In this document: positions 51,781 through 60,593 of the stretch, piece by piece
Layout: each line of letters begins with the position of its first letter
Position numbering within the stretch: the stretch's first letter is position 1
Notes under the pieces: model-generated
What the model saw: only the letters and a program-made list of their open reading frames with translations
Databases searched by the model: none
Told to the model about the DNA's origin: nothing
DNA from: CAYOYK01 sp964408185
GTDB lineage: Bacteria; Bacillota; Clostridia; Christensenellales; Aristaeellaceae
Direction: 5' to 3'
Length of the DNA stretch: 64,000 nucleotides
Assembly: GCA_964408185.1 (NCBI GenBank)
Contig: CAYOYK010000009.1
Location: 7,118 to 71,117, forward strand
Made by a program: the position numbers and the translations under genes

Positions 51781-53262
51781 TTACAGCTCCACCATGCGCG
51801 TACACACGCGCTCCAAAAACCTGCGGTCGTGCTCCACCATGAGCAGCGTTGGCCTGAATGTCAGCAGCAGCTCCTCCAGCTGGATGCGGCTGTATACGTC
51901 CAAGTAGTTGAGCGCCTCATCCCAGACGTACAGGTGCGCGCTCTCGCAAAGGCTGCGAGCCAGCAGCACCTTTTTCTTCTGCCCCTCGCTAAAGTCCGCC
52001 ATGTCCTTATCAAACTGCTGACGGCCCATATCCATGTTGCGCAGAATGGCCTTGAAAAGCGTCTCGTCCAGCGCGTGACGGGCGATATACTCCCGCACGT
52101 TGCCGCGCAGAAAGCTGGGGTCCTGCGGCACATAGCTGACGACAAGCCCGCTTGCGGGACGAATCTCGCCATGTAGCGCGTCGCCCTCGCCCACCAGCGT
52201 TTTGAGGATGCTGCTCTTGCCCGCGCCGTTTGCACCCAGCAGCGCGACGCGCTCGCCCGCGTCCACGGTAAAGCGCACGTCCGGAAGCACCACGCGCTCG
52301 CCGTAGCGCACCGAGGCGTTGTCCACAGTCAGCAGGCGCTTCTTGGGATGCTCCAGCGGGCGGAGCTTCAGGTCGCCGACGCGCTCCAAATCCTTCAGCA
52401 GTTCCTTCTTCTCGCCGAGGGCCTTCTCCTGCCGACGTTGCAGATTTTTGGCCTGAGACATCATCTTGGCGCTCTTTGCCCCGATGTAGCCGCGATCCAC
52501 GGCCGCCACGTCGCTTTCCGCAACGTGAAACTTCTCTTTTTCGAGGCTGTTGCTCCATTGCGCGGTGAGGCGGCTGGCCGCGCCGAGGCGGCGGATATCC
52601 TTTTGCAAGCGCTCGTTCTGGCGCTGCTCATACTCGTTGCGGGCGTTGAGCTCGCGCTCGTAGGTATCGTAATCGCCGCGGAACACATCCACGCTGGTTT
52701 TGTTGAGGCAGAGCACATGATCGACGCAGCGATTGAGAAAATCGCGGTCATGGCTCACCAGCAGGAAGCCCGGCTTCTGGCGCAGGTAGTCGCCCACCAG
52801 CGCGCGGCCGTGCAGGTCAAGGTGGTTGGTTGGCTCGTCGATGAGCAGATAGCCCGTCTCTCCGGCAAACAGCGCCGCAAGCTGGCATTTGGTTTGCTCG
52901 CCCCGGCTCAGCGTGCGGTAGGGCCGCGCGAGGGCCTCGGCGGAGAGCAGCAGCAGGTTGCACTCCCGCTGCAAGCGCCAATCCGGCGCGCCGTCGCTCA
53001 TCCGTGCCATCAGTGCAAGGGCGGGCTCGTCGGGGTTGTCCGCCTCAAAGGGAAAGTACCTCGCGGGGCAGGGCATCTCCACGCGCCCGCGATGGGCCAG
53101 CTCTCCCTGCAACAGCCGCAAAAGCGTGGTCTTGCCGCGCCCGTTGCGGCCCGTAAGCCCCAGCCGCCAGACCGTATCCACCTGAAACGACACGCCCTCG
53201 AACACGTTGTCGTAGCTGCCGTCATAGCCGAATGTCAGATCGCTGACCGTAACAATTGCCAT
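51781..53262 (-). CDS. ABC-F protein, Lsa-like (ribosomal protection type)
   Basis: The 493-residue protein has two ABC ATPase domains and no membrane segments. Walker A motifs are GRNGRGKTTLLRLL and GANGAGKSS. The signatures are LSRGEQTKCQLAAL and FSEGQKKKVLLARSL, with DEPTNHLDLHG and DEALNYLDVYSR. The inter-domain linker (about 190-270) is rich in charged helix, as in antibiotic-resistance ABC-F proteins. The VWRLGLTGRNGRGKTT start and length match the Lsa group, which removes lincosamides, pleuromutilins and streptogramin A from the ribosome. The second Walker B has Ala for Pro (WDEALNYLD). ATG 53262 follows AAGGAGCAATCG. Actual resistance is inferred, not shown. Confidence 0.9.
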   Translation of the reverse strand: MAIVTVSDLTFGYDGSYDNVFEGVSFQVDTVWRLGLTGRNGRGKTTLLRLLQGELAHRGRVEMPCPARYFPFEADNPDEPALALMARMSDGAPDWRLQRECNLLLLSAEALARPYRTLSRGEQTKCQLAALFAGETGYLLIDEPTNHLDLHGRALVGDYLRQKPGFLLVSHDRDFLNRCVDHVLCLNKTSVDVFRGDYDTYERELNARNEYEQRQNERLQKDIRRLGAASRLTAQWSNSLEKEKFHVAESDVAAVDRGYIGAKSAKMMSQAKNLQRRQEKALGEKKELLKDLERVGDLKLRPLEHPKKRLLTVDNASVRYGERVVLPDVRFTVDAGERVALLGANGAGKSSILKTLVGEGDALHGEIRPASGLVVSYVPQDPSFLRGNVREYIARHALDETLFKAILRNMDMGRQQFDKDMADFSEGQKKKVLLARSLCESAHLYVWDEALNYLDVYSRIQLEELLLTFRPTLLMVEHDRRFLERVCTRMVEL

Positions 53263-53306
53263 CGATTGCTCCTTCCGCGCAGTCCGGCGGAAAGGCAAAC
53301 GCGCGC

Positions 53307-53333
53307 AAAAAAACGGAGCCCTTGCGCGCTCTG
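53307..53333 (-). terminator. Attenuator-type terminator in the ABC-F leader
   Basis: On the minus strand CAGAGC / GGCTCCG-type stem (GAGC with GCTC plus flanking pairs) is followed by seven T residues, about 45 nt before the ABC-F start codon. A premature terminator here fits antibiotic-sensing attenuation. Confidence 0.6.
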
Positions 53334-53419
53334 CTTCCCTGCCGCACATACGCAATCAAGCCTCCGCCTGCGCGGAGGGCATTTGGTTGGTACGCTGCGC
53401 TTACGCGCCGGCAGGAAGG

Positions 53420-53428
53420 TCAGTGCAT
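53420..53428 (-). CDS. Possible two-codon leader ORF of the ABC-F attenuator
   Basis: ATG CAC TGA on the minus strand, with GGAG 7 nt upstream, inside the 200-nt leader and before the terminator. Very short leader ORFs occur in front of ABC-F resistance genes, where drug-stalled ribosomes prevent termination. This one is a guess based on position and ribosome site. Confidence 0.3.
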   Translation of the reverse strand: MH

Positions 53429-53472
53429 CTCGACACTCCGTTTCCAAAACAAGATCGTATGGCTCCATGTGC

Positions 53473-53501
53473 AGGATAGCACGGACGCGGTGAAAAGTCA
53501 A
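53473..53501 (-). promoter_or_regulatory. Promoter of the ABC-F transcript
   Basis: TTGACT (53501-53496), 17 bp, TATCCT (53478-53473), about 205 nt upstream of the start codon. Confidence 0.75.
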
Positions 53502-53508
53502 TACAAAA

Positions 53509-53774
53509 GGGGCGGCCTTGCGGCCGCCCCAGCCTGTCGAAAAACCCCGCGAGGGGTTTGGGGAGCCGCGCTCCCCAAATCAATTCCGCCTTGGGCGACC
53601 TGTGCGTCCAAGGCGGCGGCGTTGCGAAGCAACGCTTCCCTACGCTTTCACCGGCCGCGTTCTGTGAGGGAGGCCATCCGCCGACCGAACAGGTTGCAGG
53701 CGAAAAGCGCAGAACCTCAAGAAAGCGGCGCAGCCGCTTTCTTGACACGCAAGGGGCGGCCTTGCGGCCGCCCC
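53509..53774. repeat. Hairpin-rich intergenic element, copy B of the dispersed repeat
   Basis: This spacer holds a chain of perfect hairpins. An identical GGGGCGGCC-TTGC hairpin occurs at 53509-53530 and again at 53753-53774. Between them lie TTTGGGGAGC/GCTCCCCAAA, CCGCCTTGG/CCAAGGCGG, GTTGC/GCAAC and GAAAGCGGC/GCCGCTTTC. Positions 53678-53750 match the spacer downstream of dnaA. The open frames through it are repeat artefacts. Together with the ABC-F leader it fills the 533-bp gap. Confidence 0.75.
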
Positions 53775-53795
53775 TTGCGGAGGATCCCGTGTTGG

Positions 53796-55442
53796 TTACT
53801 TGATGGTGATGCGACCGGCGGGCTCGGCATACTGATCGCCGATGGTGCCGCCCAGCACTTCCGTCGTGTACTCCACAAGCGCATCCTCCAGCGCGATGCC
53901 GGTATCCAGCAGCGTCTGGGACGCGGGATACTTGAACACGATGTAGGTATCGCCGCCGACGGCCGTGTAGTCGTTGGTCGCAACCGTGTACAGCTTCTCA
54001 GGATCGAAGGCCTCGCCGCCGATGGTGGCGATGGTCACGCGCGCGCCGGGCTTGGCGGGCGCGAAGTAGGTGCTGTCCGCATACTGCTCGCCCTGCTCAT
54101 AGGGCACGGTGGTATCGATGGTGAACTCGATGCCCGCAACCTGCGGGAACGCGCCCACGGCGTCGGGGCAAGAGAAGCAGGCGGCCTCAAGGGCTTCCAG
54201 CAGCTCGGCGCCGGTCACCTTGATGGTGACGACCTTGTTGCCGAAGGGGAACACGGTCTTCATGGTCTTCATGGTGACATCGCCAATCTCGATGCTGGCG
54301 CGGATGCCGCCGCCGTTGGTGATCGCGCAGTCAGCGGGATCCACGCCGTACTTGCTGGCGCACCAGAGGATGGCGTCGGCGCAGAAGTCGCCCAGGTTGG
54401 TTTCCTGCGTGCGCACGCCGGGGCTGCGCTCGCCGTCGAGCAGCACGGTGGTGGTCGCAAACACGGCGCTCAGCTGCTCGTCAATGGCAGTGTTCACGGC
54501 GGCGACCGCCTGGGCCACCTCGGCGTCGCTGGGCATCGGGGCCACGAGGGAGGACGACGCGGCGATCAGGCAAGCGCTGAGGCCCTCGCCGTCGTAGACG
54601 ATCTCGCCAATGTTGGCGAAGGCGGTGCCGGTGCTCACGAGGAGGGTGGTATCCGCCTTTTCGGCGCCCTCGGCGAGCTTTTGCTCTACCTCTTTTACGA
54701 TCTCGGTGTGGCTGTGCGCATCGAGGAAGAGGTCAATGCCGATGGTGTTGGCAATCACGTCGAGGGAGCGGTTGCCGATGGACTCGTCATCCACGCCCAG
54801 ATGGCCGATGCAGACGATCAGCGTGCAGCCCTCGGCGGTCAGGGTATCAATCTCGGCCTGCGCGCAGGCGTAGAGCTCCTCGCCCTGCAGGAAGGTCGCG
54901 CCGCCCAGCAGGTTGGGGTTGGCCTTGGTGAATGTCTCCGGGGTGGCAAGACCGAACACGCCGATCTTCTGATCGCCAAACTCGTAGATCTTATGCGCGT
55001 CGAAGATCGGGTCGCCGCCCGCGGCACGCAGGATGTTGGCGGCCAGAATGGTAAAGCTGGCGGCGTCGCGGTTTTGGAGCAGGTTGTCCAAGCCCCAGTC
55101 GAACTCGTGGTTGCCCACGGCGCTCGCGTCATAGCCCGCGGCGTTCATAAAGTTGACCGCGTTCATGCCCTTGCTCAGGTTCACAATGGGCTGGCCCAGC
55201 GAGAAATCGCCGCCGTCAAACAGCAGCACATTCGCGCCGGCGGCAGCCGCGTCTTTTTTGAGCTGAGCGACAGCCTCGTAGCCAAGCGTCGGCTTGGACA
55301 CATTCTGCATCGCAGAGCCGTGTACGTCGTTGGTGTACAGGATGACCAGTTTGCCGGTCAGGTCCGGCGCGGCGGACGCGACGGGCAGCGCCAGCGTGAG
55401 CGCCAGCACGAGAGCCAGAAGCAGGGCGGATACCTTTTTCAT
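53796..55442 (-). CDS. Secreted 5'-nucleotidase / UshA-like metallophosphatase
   Basis: The 548-residue protein has a signal peptide (LLLALVLALTLALPVASA). The metallophosphatase domain has YTNDVHG, DGGDFSLG, GNHEFDWG and DAHSHTE, and the C-terminal nucleotidase domain has NGGGIRASI and TNDYTAVGGDTY. It dephosphorylates extracellular nucleotides to free nucleosides and phosphate. No LPXTG anchor or membrane tail is seen, so it is likely released. The start ATG 55442 follows AAGGTAGG. It is monocistronic with a good promoter. No Pho box was found despite the phosphate link. Confidence 0.95.
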   Translation of the reverse strand: MKKVSALLLALVLALTLALPVASAAPDLTGKLVILYTNDVHGSAMQNVSKPTLGYEAVAQLKKDAAAAGANVLLFDGGDFSLGQPIVNLSKGMNAVNFMNAAGYDASAVGNHEFDWGLDNLLQNRDAASFTILAANILRAAGGDPIFDAHKIYEFGDQKIGVFGLATPETFTKANPNLLGGATFLQGEELYACAQAEIDTLTAEGCTLIVCIGHLGVDDESIGNRSLDVIANTIGIDLFLDAHSHTEIVKEVEQKLAEGAEKADTTLLVSTGTAFANIGEIVYDGEGLSACLIAASSSLVAPMPSDAEVAQAVAAVNTAIDEQLSAVFATTTVLLDGERSPGVRTQETNLGDFCADAILWCASKYGVDPADCAITNGGGIRASIEIGDVTMKTMKTVFPFGNKVVTIKVTGAELLEALEAACFSCPDAVGAFPQVAGIEFTIDTTVPYEQGEQYADSTYFAPAKPGARVTIATIGGEAFDPEKLYTVATNDYTAVGGDTYIVFKYPASQTLLDTGIALEDALVEYTTEVLGGTIGDQYAEPAGRITIK

Positions 55443-55496
55443 GGGAGAACGCCTACCTTTCGCTGTGTGGTTTTGCAAACGGGGAATTGCAGGTTC

Positions 55497-55525
55497 ATTA
55501 TAACGGATAAATCTGTATACAGCAA
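55497..55525 (-). promoter_or_regulatory. Promoter of the 5'-nucleotidase gene
   Basis: TTGCTG (55525-55520), 17 bp, TATAAT (55502-55497) on the minus strand. Confidence 0.8.
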
Positions 55526-55586
55526 GGTTTGTCATAGAATTGTAAAGGGTGCGGCCAGCCGCGGCGGAGAACCCGCGCGGCCGCGT

Positions 55587-57686
55587 CTACCGCTTGATGA
55601 GCTTGCTCATGGCCGCCAGCAGCGCCTCGCGCTCCACAGGCTTGGTCACGTAGTCGTCGATGCCCGCCTGCCGCGCCTTTTGGATATCATCGGGGAAGCC
55701 GTTGGAGGAAACGCCGATGATCGGGAGAGCGAGCGCGTCCTCGCGGCCGGACTCGCGGATGCGCTGGGTGGCGCGGATGCCGTCCAGCTTGGGCATGCGC
55801 ATGTCCATGAAGACGCAGTCAAACGTGCGGGGAGCCGTGCTCGTGTAGGCCTTGAGGGCCTCCTCGCCGTCGAGCGCCTCCACGTAGGTCATGCCCTCGT
55901 GCTTGAGCATCGCGCCCAGTATGATGCGGTTGAGCGCGTTGTCCTCCACCACCAGCACATGGCAGCCGTTTAGGCTGCGCTCCTCGCTCTGATCGGCCTC
56001 CGCGTCGGCAACAAGGGCTTCGCCCCCGATCGGCCGATCGAGCTCGACGGAGATGGTGTACGTGCTGCCCTTGCCGGGCTTGCTCTCCACGCTCACGTCG
56101 CCGTGCATGGAGGTGACGAGGTTGTACGCGTTGCTCAGCCCCAGCCCAAGGCTGGCGGTCGCGTCGTCCTCGCTCCTGCCGTCGCCTGAGAATGTCTTGA
56201 GCAGGTTGGGCAGACGCTCCTTGGCGACCGCCGCGCCCGTATCGGCTATGACCATGCAAAGCTGCGCCTTACAGCCCCGGAAGGGCTTTTCGTAGGCGCG
56301 CAGCGCGATGACGCCGCCCGCGCGGGTATTGCGCATGGAGTTGCCGAGGAAATTCATCAGGATTTGCTGCAGTTTGGTCTTGCCGCCCATATACTGCGGG
56401 TCGAAGCTGTCCTCCAGCGTCATCTCCAAGCGCGCGCCGGCTTCCCTTAACTGGGGCTCCAGCATGGCGGACACGCTGTCCAGCACCGCGCGCAGCGCAA
56501 AGGGCTCGCGCGCCTGCTCGCCGCTCGCTTGCTCGCTGACGGAGGCCTCGGAGAGTTCGCCCGCGATGGAGCTCAGGTAGCCGACGATATCGCCGATCTG
56601 ATCCAGCTCGGCCAGCAGCGCAGGCCGATCGCCCGCCTGCGCCTTGGCGGATCGGGTCAGGCTGACGAGCGAGCTCATGGGCGCGCGAAGCTCGTGCGCG
56701 ATGCGGCGGAGGGCTTCGCTCCGGGCGTCGCTGGCCTGCTCCGCCATGCTCAGGCGCATTTCCGTGCTGCGCAGGCTGGCTTGGCTCTGCCTCTGGGCAG
56801 TCCTGTCCATGAGCGTGATAACGCAGCCGGGGGCCTTGCTCTCCGTGGCTTGGCAGGGCGCGACGCGCATAAAGAACGACTTGCCGCTGTTGGCCGTCAG
56901 CTCGCGCTCGTCCGGAACGAATGTCTTGAGCACGTTGGCGCAGATTTCCGTGATGTCCGCAGACGGGAAGTGGTACGAGAGAAACGCCAGCGAGCGGCCG
57001 ATTTCGTGATCCGTCACGGAGAACGCCGTGGTCACGTAATCGGTGCAGCGCCTGATGTTGAGCTTGCTATCCACAAGTATGACGCCCGTCTGCGCGGCGG
57101 AAAGAAGATCGGCGATATCGTCGCGGAGGACGGCAAGCTCGCCGAGCTTGCTCCGATACTCGGCGTCGAGGGCCTGCAGCTCCCCGTTCAAGCGGTTTTG
57201 CTCGGCGATGCCGCCATCCAGCTTGGTCTGCGCGTCGGCCAGCTCCCGCTCCAGCTCGGCAATGCGGCGGGAGGCTGCCCGACCGAGATCGCGGGCCTCC
57301 GCACAATCGTCGCCCGTCTGCCGAGCCGCCTCGGCAATCGCGTTCTCCTCGCGCGTCCGAGAGGCGGCGGGGTCGCGGACGAAGCCCGTCGTCTCGGCAA
57401 GCACCTCCTCGGAGAGGGCGCGCGCCTCCTCCGGCGACCGGGCCAGAAAGTCGGCGTATTCGGCCAAGCTGTCCTTGCGCGTGAGCATCCTGCGACGCTC
57501 CATGCAGCGCGCGACGGCGGCTTGCTTGTCATGCGCAAAGCTGACGCCGCTGACCTTTTGGAGGCGGCTGCAGACCTTCTTCATCTGCCCGGCGCTGAGG
57601 GCCTTCCCGTCGGGCTTTGTGCGCGCGTTCACGCCGGATGTGCCCGCAATGAGCTTGGAGTTGCCTTGCTGCTGCGCGTCTTTCAT
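55587..57686 (-). CDS. Hybrid histidine kinase with CheR-like N-domain, PAS and receiver
   Basis: The 699-residue soluble protein starts with a helical region like the N-terminal domain of CheR methyltransferases (about 35-110: SFAHDKQAAVARCMERR, SLAEYADFLARSPEEARAL, ETTGFVRDP). The SAM-binding catalytic domain that should follow is missing. A coiled coil (115-185), PAS domain (about 195-300, AQTGVILVDSKLNIRRCT), kinase core with His in RRIAHELRAPM, N-box NFLGNSMRNTRAGG, GLGLSNAYNLV, and a C-terminal receiver with Asp in FMDMRMP complete it. It probably descends from CheB-CheR-PAS fusions. The start ATG 57686 overlaps the GGDEF-Hpt stop (ATGA). It likely exchanges phosphate with the Hpt domain of that protein. 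Confidence 0.88.
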   Translation of the reverse strand: MKDAQQQGNSKLIAGTSGVNARTKPDGKALSAGQMKKVCSRLQKVSGVSFAHDKQAAVARCMERRRMLTRKDSLAEYADFLARSPEEARALSEEVLAETTGFVRDPAASRTREENAIAEAARQTGDDCAEARDLGRAASRRIAELERELADAQTKLDGGIAEQNRLNGELQALDAEYRSKLGELAVLRDDIADLLSAAQTGVILVDSKLNIRRCTDYVTTAFSVTDHEIGRSLAFLSYHFPSADITEICANVLKTFVPDERELTANSGKSFFMRVAPCQATESKAPGCVITLMDRTAQRQSQASLRSTEMRLSMAEQASDARSEALRRIAHELRAPMSSLVSLTRSAKAQAGDRPALLAELDQIGDIVGYLSSIAGELSEASVSEQASGEQAREPFALRAVLDSVSAMLEPQLREAGARLEMTLEDSFDPQYMGGKTKLQQILMNFLGNSMRNTRAGGVIALRAYEKPFRGCKAQLCMVIADTGAAVAKERLPNLLKTFSGDGRSEDDATASLGLGLSNAYNLVTSMHGDVSVESKPGKGSTYTISVELDRPIGGEALVADAEADQSEERSLNGCHVLVVEDNALNRIILGAMLKHEGMTYVEALDGEEALKAYTSTAPRTFDCVFMDMRMPKLDGIRATQRIRESGREDALALPIIGVSSNGFPDDIQKARQAGIDDYVTKPVEREALLAAMSKLIKR

Positions 57687-59242
57687 ACATGTATCCCTCT
57701 CGCGTTCGTCTCGAAAAAGTTCATGCGGATAGCGTCTGTGATGTCGCGGTAACGGCTGTTGACGCTGCTCAGGCAATCGGGGATCTCGTCCGATCGGCCG
57801 CTGCGGATGATGGTAACCAGCCGCCCGACATCGTGCATCAGCGGCACAAAGCCCAAATTGCCCGCCAGCCACTTCAGCGCGTGGGCGGCGGTAAACGCGT
57901 CGTCCCACGCCTTGGCGGCGCCGGCGGCGTTCAACTCGCCCATGGTGGGATCGTCAAGGAACTGAATGAGGCAGGTCTTGTACAGCTCCTCATTGCCGTA
58001 CAGGCGGCGCAGCGCGCCCTCCACATCGGTCTCGCGCAGGGCCAGCGCGCGGAGCTGCTTGGGGCTCATGCGCTTCAGCTTGGTCGCCTTTACGGCGTAA
58101 AGCTCCTTGTCGGCCTTCTCGACGACGGCGGTGGGGCTGAGCCCGTCCGCGGGATGGAAGGCCGTTACGCCGATGCTGATGGACAGCGGGTACGCCCGAA
58201 GCTCCTGCTCGGAAAAGCGCCGAAACGCCTCGGTCAGCTCGGTTTTGAGGTGCTCGATGGCCGCGTGCTCGTTTGTGGCGCATACAATGGCAAACTCGTC
58301 GCCGCCATAGCGCGCGAGAAACGCGTTCCACGTGCCGCAAACGCCCTTGAGCAGGTTGGCGGTCTGTATCAGCGCCTCGTCGCCCACCACGTGGCCGTAG
58401 GTATCGTTAATTTTTTTGAAATCGTCCACGTCGATGAGCAGCAGGTAGACGTCGTCCGTCCCGTGGTGCGGATCGGTCATCAGCGATTTGAGGTGGCGGT
58501 CAAACTGGGAGCGGTTGTTCAGGCGCGTCAGACTGTCGGTGGAGATTTGGCGGCCTTGAAAGTTCATGTAGATGGACACCAGCGAGACGGTGGTAAACGG
58601 CCAGATGGTCGGCAGGCCGAACAGCAAGCCGCTCAGCACGCCGCCCACCAGCGGCAGCAGCACAAAGGAGTTGATGGTCAGCGCGTCGGCGCGCCGCTCC
58701 GGGTCGCGGGTGCGAAACGCCGTCCACACGGAGCAGACAATGGCGGCAAGCCCGTAGGAATAGCCGATAAGCTGCTGCGCGATGTGCAGCGGCCCGCGCT
58801 GGTAGACGTTCAGCTCGTCAATGGTGAACAGCCAGCCCGTCCATGGCGACGCGACGCAGAGCGCCAGCAGCGTCAGCAGAGGCAGCGCCAGCAAAACGCC
58901 GTGCTTGCGCAAAATGTAGGTGCGAAGCTGAAACCTGTAAATCACGTATTGGAACCAAAAATACATTACCACGCCGGTCATAAACAGGTAGTTGACGTTG
59001 ACAAAATAGTTGAGAAAACGCCACACCGGGCCCGGCAGACCGTCGATGAGCATCCAAGCCGCGTCCAGCAGCAATGTGACGGCCACGGAGAGGGTGGCGC
59101 GCGAAAAAGCGATGCTGGAGACCTGTTGGTCGCCCTCTCGCCGCATTTTGAAGAACACCAGTAGCGCCATCACAATGCCAAGGAAATTGACCTCAATGTA
59201 AATAGACGAGTATAGAAACTTCGTCATTTCCATCGTTTCCAT
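57683..59242 (-). CDS. Membrane GGDEF protein with C-terminal Hpt domain
   Basis: The 519-residue protein has about seven N-terminal membrane helices (1-225) and a GGDEF domain (about 235-395) with the active motif RYGGDEF and DVDDFKKINDTYGH. A C-terminal histidine phosphotransfer domain (about 410-515) has the His in FTAAHALKWLAGNLGF. It should make cyclic di-GMP and also carry phosphate in a relay. Its stop overlaps the hybrid kinase start, so the two are produced together. I prefer ATG 59242; ATG 59251 touches the AGAAGGG ribosome site. No RxxD inhibition site is evident. Confidence 0.88.
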   Translation of the reverse strand: METMEMTKFLYSSIYIEVNFLGIVMALLVFFKMRREGDQQVSSIAFSRATLSVAVTLLLDAAWMLIDGLPGPVWRFLNYFVNVNYLFMTGVVMYFWFQYVIYRFQLRTYILRKHGVLLALPLLTLLALCVASPWTGWLFTIDELNVYQRGPLHIAQQLIGYSYGLAAIVCSVWTAFRTRDPERRADALTINSFVLLPLVGGVLSGLLFGLPTIWPFTTVSLVSIYMNFQGRQISTDSLTRLNNRSQFDRHLKSLMTDPHHGTDDVYLLLIDVDDFKKINDTYGHVVGDEALIQTANLLKGVCGTWNAFLARYGGDEFAIVCATNEHAAIEHLKTELTEAFRRFSEQELRAYPLSISIGVTAFHPADGLSPTAVVEKADKELYAVKATKLKRMSPKQLRALALRETDVEGALRRLYGNEELYKTCLIQFLDDPTMGELNAAGAAKAWDDAFTAAHALKWLAGNLGFVPLMHDVGRLVTIIRSGRSDEIPDCLSSVNSRYRDITDAIRMNFFETNARGIHV

Positions 59243-59369
59243 GGCCTTCATCCCTTCTGAAAAGCGCCGACGCAAAGAGGAAGCCGTTTGCGGCGGTCCT
59301 GCTGTTGTTGCATTGCAAAGACGTACTGCGGCAATTCGCAAGCAGTCCTGTTCGCATGATGGAAGTAAT

Positions 59370-59398
59370 ATTATACAACAGAACAATCCGGATTGCAA
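59370..59398 (-). promoter_or_regulatory. Promoter of the GGDEF-Hpt / hybrid kinase operon
   Basis: TTGCAA (59398-59393), 17 bp, TATAAT (59375-59370) on the minus strand; the leader is about 125 nt. Confidence 0.85.
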
Positions 59399-59513
59399 TG
59401 CCATAATCGTCGGCCGCGCGCCAATAATTTACATTTCCGCTTCCATATTATGGGGATGAAAAATCTACCGGAATGTGATATGATGATCGCAGTTCACCAA
59501 GGAGGGCGCGACC

Positions 59514-60560
59514 GTGCAGCTGAAGGACATCGCCAAAATAGCGGGCGTATCGCCGGCGACAATATCCATTGTGCGCAAGGGGAAGCCGGGCGTCAGCGTG
59601 CGCACACGCCTGCGCCTGCAGCAAATGCTGCTGGAGAACGGCTTTGATTACGTGGAGTACCCCCTCAAGCCGGCGCCGACGCCCCCGCCGGAAAAGCCGG
59701 AGACCAGCCGCAGGCTGTGCCTGATCCGGCTTCAGCAATGTGATCGCCCCACCGACGGCAACGAGAGCTTTATCTCCACCATTATCAATACGCTTGCCGG
59801 AGACGCTCGCAGGCGGGGCTTCGGCCTGACGCTGGAAAAAGCGCGGCCGGATACCCTCCAAGCGCTTTTGGGCCGAATGGCGGACGAGGCGTATGAAGGC
59901 GTGTACATGCTGGCCACGGAGCTTACCGAGGCCGACTGCGACAAGCTGGCCGCGCTGCCCTGCCCCGTCGTGCTGGTGAACAGCGATTTTCTCAACGCGC
60001 CGTTCAGCAGCGTGACCGTGAACAACCGGGAGATCGCCGCGCTGGCCGTGCAGACGCTGTACGAGCTGGGGCACCGCCGTATCGGCTTTTTGTCCTGCAA
60101 GCTGGAGACCAGCAATTTTGCCGCCCGGCTGCTTGGCTTCCGCGAGGCGATGGCGCGCTATGGCCTGCCGTTTGACGACGATCAGATCTATCCGCTTGGC
60201 CCGCTGCTCACGGATGCGCACGGCGATATGCTGGAGCTGCTTTCCAAGCGCGGCGAGCCTCCCACGGCGTTCTTCTCCGTGGCGGACATACTGGCCATCG
60301 GGGCGATCAAGGCGCTGACCGAACGCGGCTACCGCGTGCCGGAGGACGTATCGCTGCTGGGCGTGGGCAACATCCCCTTCTCTGCGGTGTGCAATCCCCC
60401 GCTGGGCACCATCGCCATTCTGTGCGAGGGTCTCGGCCACCGCGCCACCAGCGTGCTGATGCACGATATCCGCGTGGAGCGCTCCGTCAAGACCAAGGTG
60501 ATGATCAGCGGCGAGCTGCTGCGCCGCGCGTCGCTCGCGCCGCCGCGCGAGGAACGCTGA
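59514..60560 (+). CDS. LacI family transcriptional regulator
   Basis: The 348-residue protein has the LacI helix-turn-helix (QLKDIAKIAGVSPATISIVRKGK), hinge, and periplasmic-binding-protein-like effector domain (VLVNSDF, LYELGHRRIGFLS, LLGVGNIPFSAVCNPPL). It probably represses sugar genes that are not nearby. The start is GTG 59514, 8 nt after AAGGAGG. The HTH reads PATISIVRKG rather than the usual PxTVSRVLNG, so the operator may be atypical. It diverges from the GGDEF operon. Confidence 0.9.
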   Translation: MQLKDIAKIAGVSPATISIVRKGKPGVSVRTRLRLQQMLLENGFDYVEYPLKPAPTPPPEKPETSRRLCLIRLQQCDRPTDGNESFISTIINTLAGDARRRGFGLTLEKARPDTLQALLGRMADEAYEGVYMLATELTEADCDKLAALPCPVVLVNSDFLNAPFSSVTVNNREIAALAVQTLYELGHRRIGFLSCKLETSNFAARLLGFREAMARYGLPFDDDQIYPLGPLLTDAHGDMLELLSKRGEPPTAFFSVADILAIGAIKALTERGYRVPEDVSLLGVGNIPFSAVCNPPLGTIAILCEGLGHRATSVLMHDIRVERSVKTKVMISGELLRRASLAPPREER

Positions 60561-60593
60561 TTTTTCTCCCCCATTTTTACCGCAGGAGGCCCT

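Noticed and set aside
53235..53501. An 88-codon open frame through the ABC-F leader
   Set aside because: It has no ribosome site, overlaps the ABC-F start out of frame and runs through the terminator hairpin.
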